Of a DNA stretch of 33,444 nt, positions 25,841 to 33,444 are shown piece after piece. Position 1 is the stretch's first letter; each line of letters opens with the position of its first letter. The notes below the pieces were generated by a model. That model had not been told where the DNA came from. It did no database searches and saw only the letters and a list, made by a program, of their open reading frames with translations. Origin of the DNA: Candidatus Kuenenia stuttgartensis (GTDB lineage: Bacteria; Pseudomonadota; Alphaproteobacteria; SMXS01); NCBI GenBank assembly GCA_943329845.2, contig CALQFM020000048.1:1-33444 (forward strand), read 5' to 3'. The translations under genes were made by a program, and so were the position numbers.

Positions 25841-26257
25841 CTGACAGACCATGCCAGCCTGAGGGAGCGCGCCGGCTTCCTGCTCTGGAGCCAGGTCCAG
25901 GTTCGCTATCGCGACATGGACATGATGGGCCACGTCAACCACGCGGTGATCGTCACCTACTTCGAATCCGCCCGCGCGTCGGTGATGGACAGGTTCGAGC
26001 GCGTCCCCGGCCGCGGCTTCGTGCTGGGCGACGTGCATGTGCGGTACCTGGCGGAAGTCCGCATGGGCGACGCCGTCGAGATCGGCACGCGGGTGACGCG
26101 CATCGGCACGCGCTCGTTCACCCTGGGGCAGGGCCTGTTCATCGGCGGGACCTGTGCCGCCACCTGCCTGGGGACCGAGGTCCACATCGATACCGCGACA
26201 CGCCGCGGCGCCGCGCTGCCGGCCAGCTTCCTGGCGGTGCTCGAACAACATTCCTGA
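25841..26257 (+). CDS. Hot-dog acyl-CoA thioesterase with apparent CTG start
   Basis: The protein has 138 residues if started at CTG 25841. The 4-hydroxybenzoyl-CoA thioesterase-like signature is VRYRDMDMMGHVNHAVIVTYFESAR, with the Asp/His/Asn region at about 25-34, and the hot-dog strands follow. It would hydrolyse an acyl-CoA in the cytoplasm. The first ATG (25916) lies inside the signature and would remove the first strand. CTG at 25841 is preceded by a perfect GGAGG five bases away and gives a normal N-terminus (TDHASLRERAGFLLWSQVQ). No ATG, GTG or TTG lies in frame in between. Confidence 0.85.
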   Translation: MTDHASLRERAGFLLWSQVQVRYRDMDMMGHVNHAVIVTYFESARASVMDRFERVPGRGFVLGDVHVRYLAEVRMGDAVEIGTRVTRIGTRSFTLGQGLFIGGTCAATCLGTEVHIDTATRRGAALPASFLAVLEQHS

Positions 26258-26333
26258 CCGAAAAGTCCGTTGTGCCGGGGCCTGTGCATGACGCACTATC
26301 CGGCAGTTTTCCGTCCTGCCCAGTGAGACCGAT

Positions 26334-27848
26334 TTGCCCACATCCGCCAACCTGACCGACGCCATCTTCGAGCATGCCGCGAAACAGCCGAAGATGGTCG
26401 CGCTCGAGGACATGACTGGCCGCCTGAGCTACAGGCAGTTCGCCGACCTGATCGGTCGCGCCGCCGTCTGGCTGCGCGGTCTCGGCATCGAGCCGGGCCA
26501 GCCGGTCGGCGTGCGGCTCGCCAACAGCGCCGACCATCTCATCCTGTCGCTCGCGCTGATGCGGGTCGGCGCGGCCAAGATCGAATTCGCCACGAGCGGC
26601 GCCGGCGCTCAATTCGATGCCACCGTCAGGAACCTAGGGGTGAAGACGCTGTTCATCGAGCCGCCGGCGCGGGCGGCCGGCGACCTGCGTTGCATCGCTA
26701 TCGGTCCCGGCTGGCGGCGGACGCTGGCCGATTTCAAGGGCGATTTCCGCCATGACGGCGCATCGCCCGAGCCCACCGACATCCTGCTGTCCTCCGGCAG
26801 CACCGGGCCGAGCAAGGGCGTGCCCTGCACCCACCGGCTGACGCTGGGCCGGCTCGCGGACTGGAACCCGACATACTTGCGGGCGGGCATGGTCTCCGAC
26901 GACTATACGTGCACCTTCCTGCACGTCTCCAGCATGAGCTTCACGGGATTCCTGATCCCGCTGCTGGCGCGGCTGGTGGCCGGCGGCAAGATCGTCATCC
27001 TGCCCGAATTCGCCAAGCTGCTGGATTTCGTCCGAGCTATCCGGGCGTATGACGACGCGATCCTGATCGTCACGTCGGGCATGTGCCAGGATCTTCTGTC
27101 CTGCGCGCCGGAGCAGGGCCTGCTGTTTCCCAAAGCCCGCGCCATCATCTGCACCGGTACGCCGCTGTCGGCCGAGACCAAGCAGCACGCCCTCCGGTCG
27201 CTGACGCCGAACTTCACCGAGATCTATGGCAATGCGGGCGCCGGCATCGTGTCCGCGCTGTTTCCGGACGAGATTCCGGCGCATGCCGACAGCGTTGGCC
27301 GGGTGATCCCGACCCTCACCGTCGAGATCGTCGACGGCGCCGATCACCCGGTCGGGCCCAACGTCGCCGGATTCCTCCGGTGCCGGGGAAGCGGCGTGGT
27401 CGAGGGCCTGATCGCCGGCGTCTCAAGCCAGGCCGGCTTCGAGGGTATCCGCGACGGCTGGTACTATCCCGGCGACCTGGCGGCCATCGATCAGGAGGGT
27501 TATTTGCGCCTCAAGGGGCGCGCCGCGGACGCGGTCACCCGCCGCGGCGTCCAGGTCTTCCCGACCGTCGTCGAGCTGGCGCTGATGTCCTGTCCCGGCG
27601 TGCGGGACGTAGCCGTGCTCGGGGTTGGCGCCGGTCAGGATACGCAGGTGGTCGCCGCCGTCGTTGCCAACGGGCAGGATGCCCAGGCGCTGCATCTCCA
27701 TTGCATCGGCGCCGTGGGCGCCGGGCACACGCCAGACAGCTATATGTTCGTCGCGGCACTTCCGCGCACCGCCGCAGGCAAGACCGACCGCGCTCGGCTA
27801 CGGCAAATGGTCCAGAAGTCGATCGAACGGCGGCGGGCCGTGTCTTGA
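26334..27848 (+). CDS. Acyl-CoA synthetase / class I adenylate-forming enzyme, copy A
   Basis: A protein of 504 residues with the ANL-superfamily order: P-loop SSGSTGPSKG (about 153-162), YGNAG (298-302), YYPGDLAAID, GRAADAVTRRG and the C-terminal Lys in PRTAAGKTDRARL. It would activate a carboxylic acid with ATP and join it to CoA. The usual YGxTE motif lacks its Glu (Gly302 here), which is unusual. The start TTG at 26334 has only a weak upstream GTGAG. It shares long stretches with the next gene (for example LILSLALMRVGAAK and TLFIEPPAR), so the two are tandem duplicates. Their ends touch or overlap. Confidence 0.88.
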   Translation: MPTSANLTDAIFEHAAKQPKMVALEDMTGRLSYRQFADLIGRAAVWLRGLGIEPGQPVGVRLANSADHLILSLALMRVGAAKIEFATSGAGAQFDATVRNLGVKTLFIEPPARAAGDLRCIAIGPGWRRTLADFKGDFRHDGASPEPTDILLSSGSTGPSKGVPCTHRLTLGRLADWNPTYLRAGMVSDDYTCTFLHVSSMSFTGFLIPLLARLVAGGKIVILPEFAKLLDFVRAIRAYDDAILIVTSGMCQDLLSCAPEQGLLFPKARAIICTGTPLSAETKQHALRSLTPNFTEIYGNAGAGIVSALFPDEIPAHADSVGRVIPTLTVEIVDGADHPVGPNVAGFLRCRGSGVVEGLIAGVSSQAGFEGIRDGWYYPGDLAAIDQEGYLRLKGRAADAVTRRGVQVFPTVVELALMSCPGVRDVAVLGVGAGQDTQVVAAVVANGQDAQALHLHCIGAVGAGHTPDSYMFVAALPRTAAGKTDRARLRQMVQKSIERRRAVS

Positions 27849-27868
27849 GCTCCGACAGGAAATCCAGC

Positions 27869-29392
27869 GTGCAGGATACGTTCACCAATTTCACCGATAC
27901 CATCCTCGCCCATGCCGCGAGCCGCCCGAAGGCGGTGGCGCTCGCGGATGATTATTGCAAGCTGACCTGGAAGCAGCTCGCCGACCTCGTCGGCCGGGCC
28001 AGCGTCTGGCTGAACAGCCTGGGCATCGCGCCCGGCGATCCGGTCGGCGTGCGGATGACCAACAGCATCGACCACATCATCCTGTCCCTGGCGTTGATGC
28101 GTGTCGGCGCCGCGAAGGTCGAGTTCGGCGCCGGCGAAACCGGTCGCAAGTTCGATGGCATGATCGGAACGCTGAAGGTCGGGACATTGTTCATAGAGCC
28201 GCCGGCCCGCTCGCTCGGCGCCATCCGGTGCGTCAAGATCGGCCTGGACTGGCGCGCCGGCCTGTCGGCATTCAAGGGCGACAACAAGCACCCCGACAGT
28301 TATGAGCCCTTCGACATCTCGTTGTCTTCGGGCAGCACCGGCCAGCCGAAGGGCTATCCCATCGGCCACGCGCAACTGTTTCGCCGGACGCACGACTACC
28401 TGGATGCGCTCGGCCCTGTCGGCATGTTCTCGAACGACGGTACCGGCAATCTCCTGTTGACCTCAAGCATGAGCTTCGGCGGCTTCCTCTATACCCTGAT
28501 GATGAGGCTGGGCAACGGTGGCCGCGTCACCGTGCTCCCCGAATTCACAAAGCTGATGGATTTCGTGCGCGCGGTCCAGGCGGAGGCTGACGCCGTATTG
28601 ATGCTGACGTCGGCGATGTGCGAGGATTTGATTTCCTGTGCGCCGGAGGACGGCATCCTGTTTCCGCAGGTGCGCGCCATCATGTCCGTCGGCTCGCCGC
28701 TCGCGGCCCGGGCCAAGCGCGACATGGTCACCCGGGTGACGTCGAATTTCTTGGAAGTGTATGGCGGCACCAACTTCGGCCTGATCAGCGTGCTGCATCC
28801 GGAAGACATGCTCGATCACGCCGACAGCGTCGGCCGCCTGTTTGCGGGTGTGGATGTCGAGATCGTCGATTCCGCGGACCGGCCGGTACCGCCCGGCGTT
28901 ACCGGCTATCTCCGGTGCCGGGGGTCGGGCGTCTCTCCGCAGGTGATCAGCGAGGCGCCGCAAGGCCGCTTCGAGGGTTTCCGCGACGGCTGGTGCTATA
29001 CCGGCGACCTGGGGGCGATCGACTCGGACGGCTATGTCTACATTCGCGGCCGCGTGTCCGAGGTCGTGCGGCGCCGGGGCGTCGACATCATGCCGACGGC
29101 GGTCGAGCTGGCGCTGATGTCCCATCCCGGCGTTCGGGAGGCTGCCGTGATCGGCCTGACCCGTGCCGGCGTGTCGGAGATCATTGCCGTGATCATTCCC
29201 AGCGGCAAGCCCGACGCGCAGGCGTTCCACAGCCATTGCATCGACCTTGTGGGCGCTGGCCAGGCGCCGGGCGGCTACCTGTTCGTCAAGCAGTTCCCGC
29301 GTACCAGCGCCGGCAAGATCGACCGGCCGAAGCTTAGGCAACAGATCGGCAAGAAAGTGGAGGCCACCGCCACGAAGCGGCCGGTGATCTAG
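27869..29392 (+). CDS. Acyl-CoA synthetase / class I adenylate-forming enzyme, copy B
   Basis: A protein of 507 residues, a paralogue of copy A along its full length. Motifs: SSGSTGQPKG, YGGTN (298-302, Asn in place of the usual Glu), WCYTGDLGAIDSDGYVYIRGR, and the catalytic C-terminal Lys in PRTSAGKIDRPKL. I chose GTG at 27869 because AGGAAA lies just upstream. A TTG at 27845 that overlaps the stop of copy A is the other option and would couple the two genes. The different residues around the pocket suggest divided substrate use; neither substrate is known. Confidence 0.88.
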   Translation: MQDTFTNFTDTILAHAASRPKAVALADDYCKLTWKQLADLVGRASVWLNSLGIAPGDPVGVRMTNSIDHIILSLALMRVGAAKVEFGAGETGRKFDGMIGTLKVGTLFIEPPARSLGAIRCVKIGLDWRAGLSAFKGDNKHPDSYEPFDISLSSGSTGQPKGYPIGHAQLFRRTHDYLDALGPVGMFSNDGTGNLLLTSSMSFGGFLYTLMMRLGNGGRVTVLPEFTKLMDFVRAVQAEADAVLMLTSAMCEDLISCAPEDGILFPQVRAIMSVGSPLAARAKRDMVTRVTSNFLEVYGGTNFGLISVLHPEDMLDHADSVGRLFAGVDVEIVDSADRPVPPGVTGYLRCRGSGVSPQVISEAPQGRFEGFRDGWCYTGDLGAIDSDGYVYIRGRVSEVVRRRGVDIMPTAVELALMSHPGVREAAVIGLTRAGVSEIIAVIIPSGKPDAQAFHSHCIDLVGAGQAPGGYLFVKQFPRTSAGKIDRPKLRQQIGKKVEATATKRPVI

Positions 29393-29393
29393 C

Positions 29394-29407
29394 CGTCCGG
29401 GCGGACG
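29394..29407 (+). terminator. Possible terminator after the acyl-CoA synthetases
   Basis: CGTCC-GGGC-GGACG is a short hairpin directly behind the stop of copy B, followed by ATTTCGTTTCG. The stem is only 5 bp and the T-tract is broken. In the remaining 258 bases before the next gene I see no further element. Confidence 0.4.
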
Positions 29408-29665
29408 ATTTCGTTTCGATTCCGGAAACGTCGAGGCATCGGCGCGGAAACCATCCGCCGGTTGTTGCCGAACGGCGATCACCCCTCCTTCCAGGCGGTA
29501 AAATAACGTACGCCAACCCAACACGGGCCTTGATATTCCGGCGCGGAACCTTCCAATAGGGGCCCTGCGCCATTGCCACGGGCATTGACGTCGCGCGCAG
29601 GCGCGGCATTCTGGTCTTCGAGTGGGCAAATCCCGGCGAACGAGTGAAACAAGAGGGGGAATCCC

Positions 29666-31198
29666 ATGTCTGATTGGGCTGAAGGCTATCTGGTCGAAAT
29701 CGGTTACACCTACGGGTACTACAGCGAGCTGAACCCGCTGAAGGCCCGCCTGCCGCTGCTGAAGACGGGTTATGCGCCGCCGGCTATCGGCGCCGCCTGC
29801 GAACTGGGCTTCGGCCACGGCATCAGCGCCAACATGCATGCCGCCGGCGGCACCGCCGACTGGTATGGCACCGACTTCAATCCGTCCCACGCCGCCTTCG
29901 CGCAGGACATGGCCGCCGCCGGTACCGGCGCGAAGCTGTATGACGAGGCGTTCGCCGACTTCTGCAACCGGCCCGATCTGCCGGACTTCGACTTCATCGG
30001 GCTGCACGGCATCTGGAGCTGGATCTCGCCCGCCAACATGAACCACATCGTCGACTTCCTGCGGCGCAAGCTGAAGGTCGGCGGCATCTGCTACATCAGC
30101 TACAATACCTATCCGGGCTGGAACACGGTGGCGCCGATCCGCCACCTGCTGACCCAGCATGCCTCGAGCATGTCGGCGCCCGGCATCGGCGTGCAGGGCC
30201 GGGTCGACGCCGCGCTCGACTTCGCCGACTCGCTGATGAACACCAACACGCTCTACGGCAAGGCCAACCCGAACGCCGCCGCCCGCCTCAAGGGCATCAG
30301 GAACAACGACCGCAGCTACCTGGCGCACGAGTACCTGAACGAGTGCTGGATTCCGATGTACTTCTCCGAGATCTCGAAGATGCTGTCGTCGGCCAAGCTC
30401 AACTTCGCCTGCACCGCCACCTACCGCGAGCACATCGACGCGCTCAACCTGTCCGATGAGCAGCAGACCATGTTGCGGGACATTCCGGACGCCACCTTCC
30501 GCGAGACGGTTCGCGACTTCATGGTGAACCAGCAGTTCCGCCGCGACTACTGGGTGCGCGGCGGGCGCTCGCTGCCGTCCATGCAGCAGCTCGACATGCT
30601 GCGCGAGGAGCGGATCGTGCTCAACGTGCCGCGCGCCGACGTCAAGCTCGAGGCCAGCGGTTTCCGCGGCAGCGCGACGCTGAACGAGGACGTCTACACT
30701 CCGGTGCTCGATTTCATGGCCGACGGCCAGCCCAGGTCGCTGGGCGAGATCGAGGCGGCGGTGAAGCCGACCGGCAAGACCTTCAACCAGGTGGTCCAGG
30801 CCGCGCTGGTGCTGGTTGGAAAGGGCGACGTGTCGCCGGCCAATCCGGTCGAGACGGTCGAGGCCGTGCGCCCGAAGACCGACGCGCTCAACCGCAAGAT
30901 CCTGGGCATGGCCCCGTCGGGGCGGCAGCTGAACTACATGGCCAGCCCGGTCATCGGCGGCGGCATCCACGTCAACAACATCGGCCAGCTCCTGTTGCTG
31001 GCCCGCCAGAGCGGGCACAAGACCGACGCGGCGGCCATCGACCACGCCTTCGACCTGTTCACCGCCCAGGGCAAGCGCATGGCGCGCAACGGCGTCGCCA
31101 TCAGCGACCAGGCGGAGAACAAGGCCGAGTTCAGCCGCGAGGCAAAGGGCCAGTTGGACAAGACCATGCCGATCTACAAGGCCCTCGGCATCGTCTGA
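29666..31198 (+). CDS. Class I SAM methyltransferase with methyltransferase regulatory domain
   Basis: A protein of 510 residues. Its start (YLVEIGYTYGYYSELNP) and SAM-binding motif I ELGFGHG (46-52), then YGTDFNPSH and DFDFIGLHGIWSWISPAN, are typical of the family in which a Rossmann methyltransferase is followed by a methyltransferase regulatory domain (here about residues 215-300) and a C-terminal winged-helix-like region. The methyl acceptor is unknown; relatives occur in surface-polysaccharide and other loci. ATG at 29666 follows AGAGGGGGAA. A strong terminator follows, so it is a single-gene unit. Confidence 0.9.
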   Translation: MSDWAEGYLVEIGYTYGYYSELNPLKARLPLLKTGYAPPAIGAACELGFGHGISANMHAAGGTADWYGTDFNPSHAAFAQDMAAAGTGAKLYDEAFADFCNRPDLPDFDFIGLHGIWSWISPANMNHIVDFLRRKLKVGGICYISYNTYPGWNTVAPIRHLLTQHASSMSAPGIGVQGRVDAALDFADSLMNTNTLYGKANPNAAARLKGIRNNDRSYLAHEYLNECWIPMYFSEISKMLSSAKLNFACTATYREHIDALNLSDEQQTMLRDIPDATFRETVRDFMVNQQFRRDYWVRGGRSLPSMQQLDMLREERIVLNVPRADVKLEASGFRGSATLNEDVYTPVLDFMADGQPRSLGEIEAAVKPTGKTFNQVVQAALVLVGKGDVSPANPVETVEAVRPKTDALNRKILGMAPSGRQLNYMASPVIGGGIHVNNIGQLLLLARQSGHKTDAAAIDHAFDLFTAQGKRMARNGVAISDQAENKAEFSREAKGQLDKTMPIYKALGIV

Positions 31199-31224
31199 GA
31201 CGCCTTTCCACCGTAGTCGGAAAG

Positions 31225-31255
31225 AGCCTCCGCCCGGCCGGGCGGAGGCTTTCTT
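31225..31255 (+). terminator. Rho-independent terminator after the methyltransferase
   Basis: A perfect 26-bp palindrome, AGCCTCCGCCCGG followed by its complement (31225-31250), is followed by TTCTT. It lies 26 bases after the stop codon. Confidence 0.9.
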
Positions 31256-31379
31256 CATCGGCACGGGTAGCGGTCCGGGCGGTCACGGCTAAGTAACAAT
31301 ATCGTCAATTAGTTGATTCAGCTTGATTTCCAGCGGCCGTGCGGCGCCCGGACCACACGGCATTGAGGCGGCAATGGGG

Positions 31380-31401
31380 CGCTTCACCGGCCGGTGAAGC
31401 G
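31380..31401. repeat. 22-bp perfect palindrome over the crotonase stop codon
   Basis: CGCTTCACCGG joined to its complement CCGGTGAAGCG covers the last codons and the stop (31384-31386) of the crotonase gene. No T-tract follows on the minus strand, so it is not a standard terminator; it may protect the mRNA 3' end. Confidence 0.6.
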
Positions 31402-32211
31402 GGCCTTGCGACGCTCGACGAACGAACGGACGCCTTCCTGGGTGTCGTCGCTGTCGCGCAGCCGGCCGCTGGCCTTGTCGAGCTCGGCGGTGGCGGCGTC
31501 GAAGCCGTCAACATGGGCCGTGCGTCCATTGGCGATGACGGCCCGGACGGCGAGCGGCGCCTGCTCCGCGATCCGCCGCGCCAGCACCAGGGCGCGGTCG
31601 AGCACCGCCTCCGGATCGACCACTTCCTGCACGAACCCCAGCCGCAGCGCCGTGCGCGCGTCCATCTCGTCGCCGGTGAGCAGGTAGCGCATAGCATTGC
31701 CCCAGCCCGCCCGTTCGATCATCCGCGGCGTGCCACCACATGTAGGCATAAGGCCGCGTTTCACCTCAAGCTGTGCGATTCGCGCGTCCGACCCGCAGAT
31801 GATGAAGTCCGCCGCCAGGGCCAGCTCGAATCCGATGGTGAAGGTGATGCCGCGCACCGCCGCGATCACCGGCTTGGTCCGCAACGGCGGGTAAAGGCCC
31901 ACCGGATCGACCAGCGCGCGGTCGAACAGCGGCCTGGTCCGGTCGATGTTCGGCAGGTCCAGCCCGGCGGTGAAGTGCTTGCCGGTGCTATGTAAAACCG
32001 CGCAGCGGCAAGGGCCCGCCTCGTAATCCTCATAGGCCCGCGACAGCTCGTCGAGCATCTTGTTGGTGAAGCCGTTCAGCTTCCTAGGCCGGTCGATGCC
32101 GATCAGGAACACGTCCCCCCGCACCTCGGTGACGATGCGTCCCAACCCGTTATCGTCGCCCGGATGCCCGGATTCCGCCGGTTTTCCCGCCCGCAGCTGC
32201 TTGCTGACCAT
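31384..32211 (-). CDS. Enoyl-CoA hydratase/isomerase (crotonase) family protein
   Basis: A protein of 275 residues. The first oxyanion segment is STGKHFTAGLDL and the second is RGITFTIGFELALAADF, where the Glu of GFEL matches one catalytic Glu. The second Glu is probably in LEVKRGLMPTCGGTPRM. With both present, a hydratase is more likely than an isomerase, though crotonases vary widely. The N-terminal 25 residues (MVSKQLRAGKPAESGHPGDDNG) are a polar extension. ATG at 32211 has GGGAGA six bases upstream. It is a single minus-strand gene, diverging from the secreted repeat protein. Confidence 0.92.
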   Translation of the reverse strand: MVSKQLRAGKPAESGHPGDDNGLGRIVTEVRGDVFLIGIDRPRKLNGFTNKMLDELSRAYEDYEAGPCRCAVLHSTGKHFTAGLDLPNIDRTRPLFDRALVDPVGLYPPLRTKPVIAAVRGITFTIGFELALAADFIICGSDARIAQLEVKRGLMPTCGGTPRMIERAGWGNAMRYLLTGDEMDARTALRLGFVQEVVDPEAVLDRALVLARRIAEQAPLAVRAVIANGRTAHVDGFDAATAELDKASGRLRDSDDTQEGVRSFVERRKARFTGR

Positions 32212-32629
32212 GTCGATTCTCCCATCGTGTTGTATTTACGCCACACTCTCGCTGGATCATGATACCGCGCGGACCCGAAACTATGGCAAAACGTGGGCGG
32301 CGCCTTGGATTTCCGCCGCTAAGTTCATAATATTTTTGGTATTCCAGACTTCGAGGGCTTGCAAAGCGACATTACTGCAGGGTATTAATACGTTGACCGA
32401 AAGGCCCTAAAAGCCATCGGCGCCGTGGGGTAAGGGAAGCGTTCCGCTGCTATTACGGACCCTGGGAGGGGTAATGAGGAGCCTAACTGCTTGATCTGTC
32501 ACCGAAAGTGTCAACTTTTGGCGTTGTGTTCCGTCACGCGCCCTGGCCAACTGGCCGGGATTTTCCAAACCGCGGCGCCCGCAAGGGGCGCTTTTGCTGT
32601 TGTTTCCGCTTAATAGGGAGTCGAGATCG
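32212..32629 (+). promoter_or_regulatory. Long structured leader region before the secreted repeat protein
   Basis: These 418 bases hold no convincing long gene. An AT-rich patch precedes a promoter-like TTGCAA (32359-32364) and TATTAA (32383-32388) 18 bases apart. The likely leader then has a tiny reading frame MRSLTA (32474-32494) with GGGAGG upstream, a hairpin CCGAAAG / CTTTTGG (about 32512-32531), and a terminator-like hairpin at 32575-32595. It could be an attenuated leader or a separate short RNA. Confidence 0.4.
32575..32595 (+). terminator. Terminator-like hairpin inside the leader of the repeat protein gene
   Basis: GCGCCC-GCAAG-GGGCGC followed by TTTT lies about 35 bases before the start codon at 32630. 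It would stop most transcripts unless the upstream leader refolds, or it ends a separate small RNA. Confidence 0.5.
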
Positions 32630-33444
32630 ATGAATCTCTCCAACGAAAAAAACACGCTGCTGAATACCGTTTCGCGCCTGGCCGTGAGCGAGGGTGCTCG
32701 CCTGCTTGGCAAGTACGTGACGCGTGGCGCCATGATGGCTGCCGCGCTGACCATCGGCACGGTCGTCGTGATGGACTCCCGGCCCGCGATCGCGTCCTGC
32801 TCGGACAGCGACTTCGACTCGAATGGCGATGGCGACCTGGCTGGCGACACCGGCAGCAGCGGCGTGGAGGTCATCTGCTCCGACGCCGTCGCGGGCGGAT
32901 ACGATGCCGACGGCTACGACCAGATCGACGTCCGGGTTATCGGTGACGGCGCAGTCAATCCGTCGTCCGGCGTCGCGATCTACTTTGGCAACGGAACCGA
33001 CGGCGACGTCTTTGATGGCTCGATCACCGTCGAGGACACGTTCATCGGCGGCGCGACCAATGTGGGCAAGGTGATCAGCACCAACAGCGACGCGATCGTG
33101 ATCGAGGGCGACAACAACGTTATCAACAACGGCCTCGAGGACGAGGAAGGCCCGGACGAGGTCGGCGGCGGCCTGATCCAGGGCGCCGAAGACGGCATTG
33201 ACATCGACGGCAACAACAACGTCGTCCACAACCTGAACAACGGCTACGGCACGGGTTCGGGCGTCATCAGCGGCGGCGGCGGCCTCGGCGACGACGGCAT
33301 CGAGGTGTCAGGCGGCACCAGCGGCGCAGCCAACGTCATCGACAACGGCCTCGACGGCGACGGCAACGGCAATATGGCCTATATCGTTTCCGGCGGCACG
33401 CCCGGCGCGACGAACGTCGATGGTGACGACGGCATCGACGCCGA
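32630..33444 (+). CDS. Asp/Gly/Asn-rich secreted repeat protein, N-terminal part (cut by window edge)
   Basis: The first 271 residues are visible; the frame is open to the right edge. It starts with ATG at 32630 after GGGAG. A long signal region of about 55 residues ends in MMAAALTIGTVVVMDSRPAIA. The mature part is very acidic and made of short irregular repeats such as DAIVIEGDNNVINNGL, DGIDIDGNNNVVHNL and DGIEVSGGTSGAANVIDNGLDGDGNGN. The pattern fits a right-handed beta-helix or calcium-binding surface protein, such as an autotransporter passenger or adhesin. No C-terminal domain is visible to settle the secretion route. Confidence 0.75.
   Translation, partial: MNLSNEKNTLLNTVSRLAVSEGARLLGKYVTRGAMMAAALTIGTVVVMDSRPAIASCSDSDFDSNGDGDLAGDTGSSGVEVICSDAVAGGYDADGYDQIDVRVIGDGAVNPSSGVAIYFGNGTDGDVFDGSITVEDTFIGGATNVGKVISTNSDAIVIEGDNNVINNGLEDEEGPDEVGGGLIQGAEDGIDIDGNNNVVHNLNNGYGTGSGVISGGGGLGDDGIEVSGGTSGAANVIDNGLDGDGNGNMAYIVSGGTPGATNVDGDDGIDA

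Noticed and set aside
25916-26257. Thioesterase starting at ATG 25916
   Set aside because: This start lies inside the conserved active-site motif and would remove the first strand; the CTG at 25841 has a perfect ribosome site.
28463-31264. A 933-residue minus-strand open frame over the acyl-CoA synthetase B and methyltransferase genes
   Set aside because: Antisense of two well-supported genes, with no recognisable motif.
32330-32480. A cyclic-di-GMP, cobalamin or TPP riboswitch in the leader before the repeat protein
   Set aside because: The conserved cores of these classes were not found; only generic hairpins are visible.

Overview
The window is a chromosomal segment from a GC-rich bacterium, most likely an alphaproteobacterium of Rhodospirillales-like type. 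This is inferred from codon use, the protein families (HspQ, Tat-exported isoquinoline-oxidoreductase-type molybdenum enzyme, TIGR02281-like retropepsin) and FNR/FixK-type binding sites. There are no rRNA, tRNA, CRISPR, phage or IS genes. It is an oxidative and acyl-CoA catabolism region with many oxygenases, dehydrogenases, CoA enzymes and exporters.

Left part (1-7.9 kb): a truncated acyl-CoA carboxyl transferase (minus) diverges from an NTF2-like protein. An aldo/keto reductase and hspQ form a minus-strand pair. Upstream of them lies a paired inverted repeat, then a minus-strand block MFS transporter - cytochrome P450 - acyl-CoA dehydrogenase, where the last two overlap by one base. A His/Tyr/Gly-rich lipoprotein (plus) and a VOC protein (minus) converge on a shared perfect terminator.

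Middle part (7.9-17.5 kb): rhomboid protease, a small unknown protein, an exported M20 amidohydrolase, a small exported protein, a Rieske ring-hydroxylating oxygenase and a TetR-MFP-RND efflux operon. This part holds three perfect TTGAT-N4-ATCAA palindromes (FNR/FixK/Anr type). One sits upstream of the Rieske gene. One starts an apparently gene-less minus-strand unit of about 120 nt that ends in a strong terminator and shares a structured 3' segment with the Rieske mRNA. That unit is the most unusual object in the window: a candidate oxygen-regulated small RNA or the scar of a deleted Rieske paralogue. The efflux operon has a clear promoter with a TetR-type palindrome at the expected start of transcription.

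Right part (17.5-33.4 kb, plus strand except a crotonase): SDR, an S9 peptidase lipoprotein whose start codon appears to be ACG, a two-subunit exported molybdenum hydroxylase (iorA/iorB-like), a cytochrome c-PQQ quinohaemoprotein resembling polyvinyl-alcohol dehydrogenase, a membrane retropepsin, a hot-dog thioesterase that seems to start at CTG, two tandem acyl-CoA synthetase paralogues, a methyltransferase with a regulatory domain, a crotonase, and the start of an Asp/Gly-rich secreted repeat protein that runs off the right edge. The periplasmic hydroxylase and quinohaemoprotein could oxidise a substrate outside the cytoplasm, with the synthetases, thioesterase and crotonase handling acid products inside; this pathway link is inference from gene order only.
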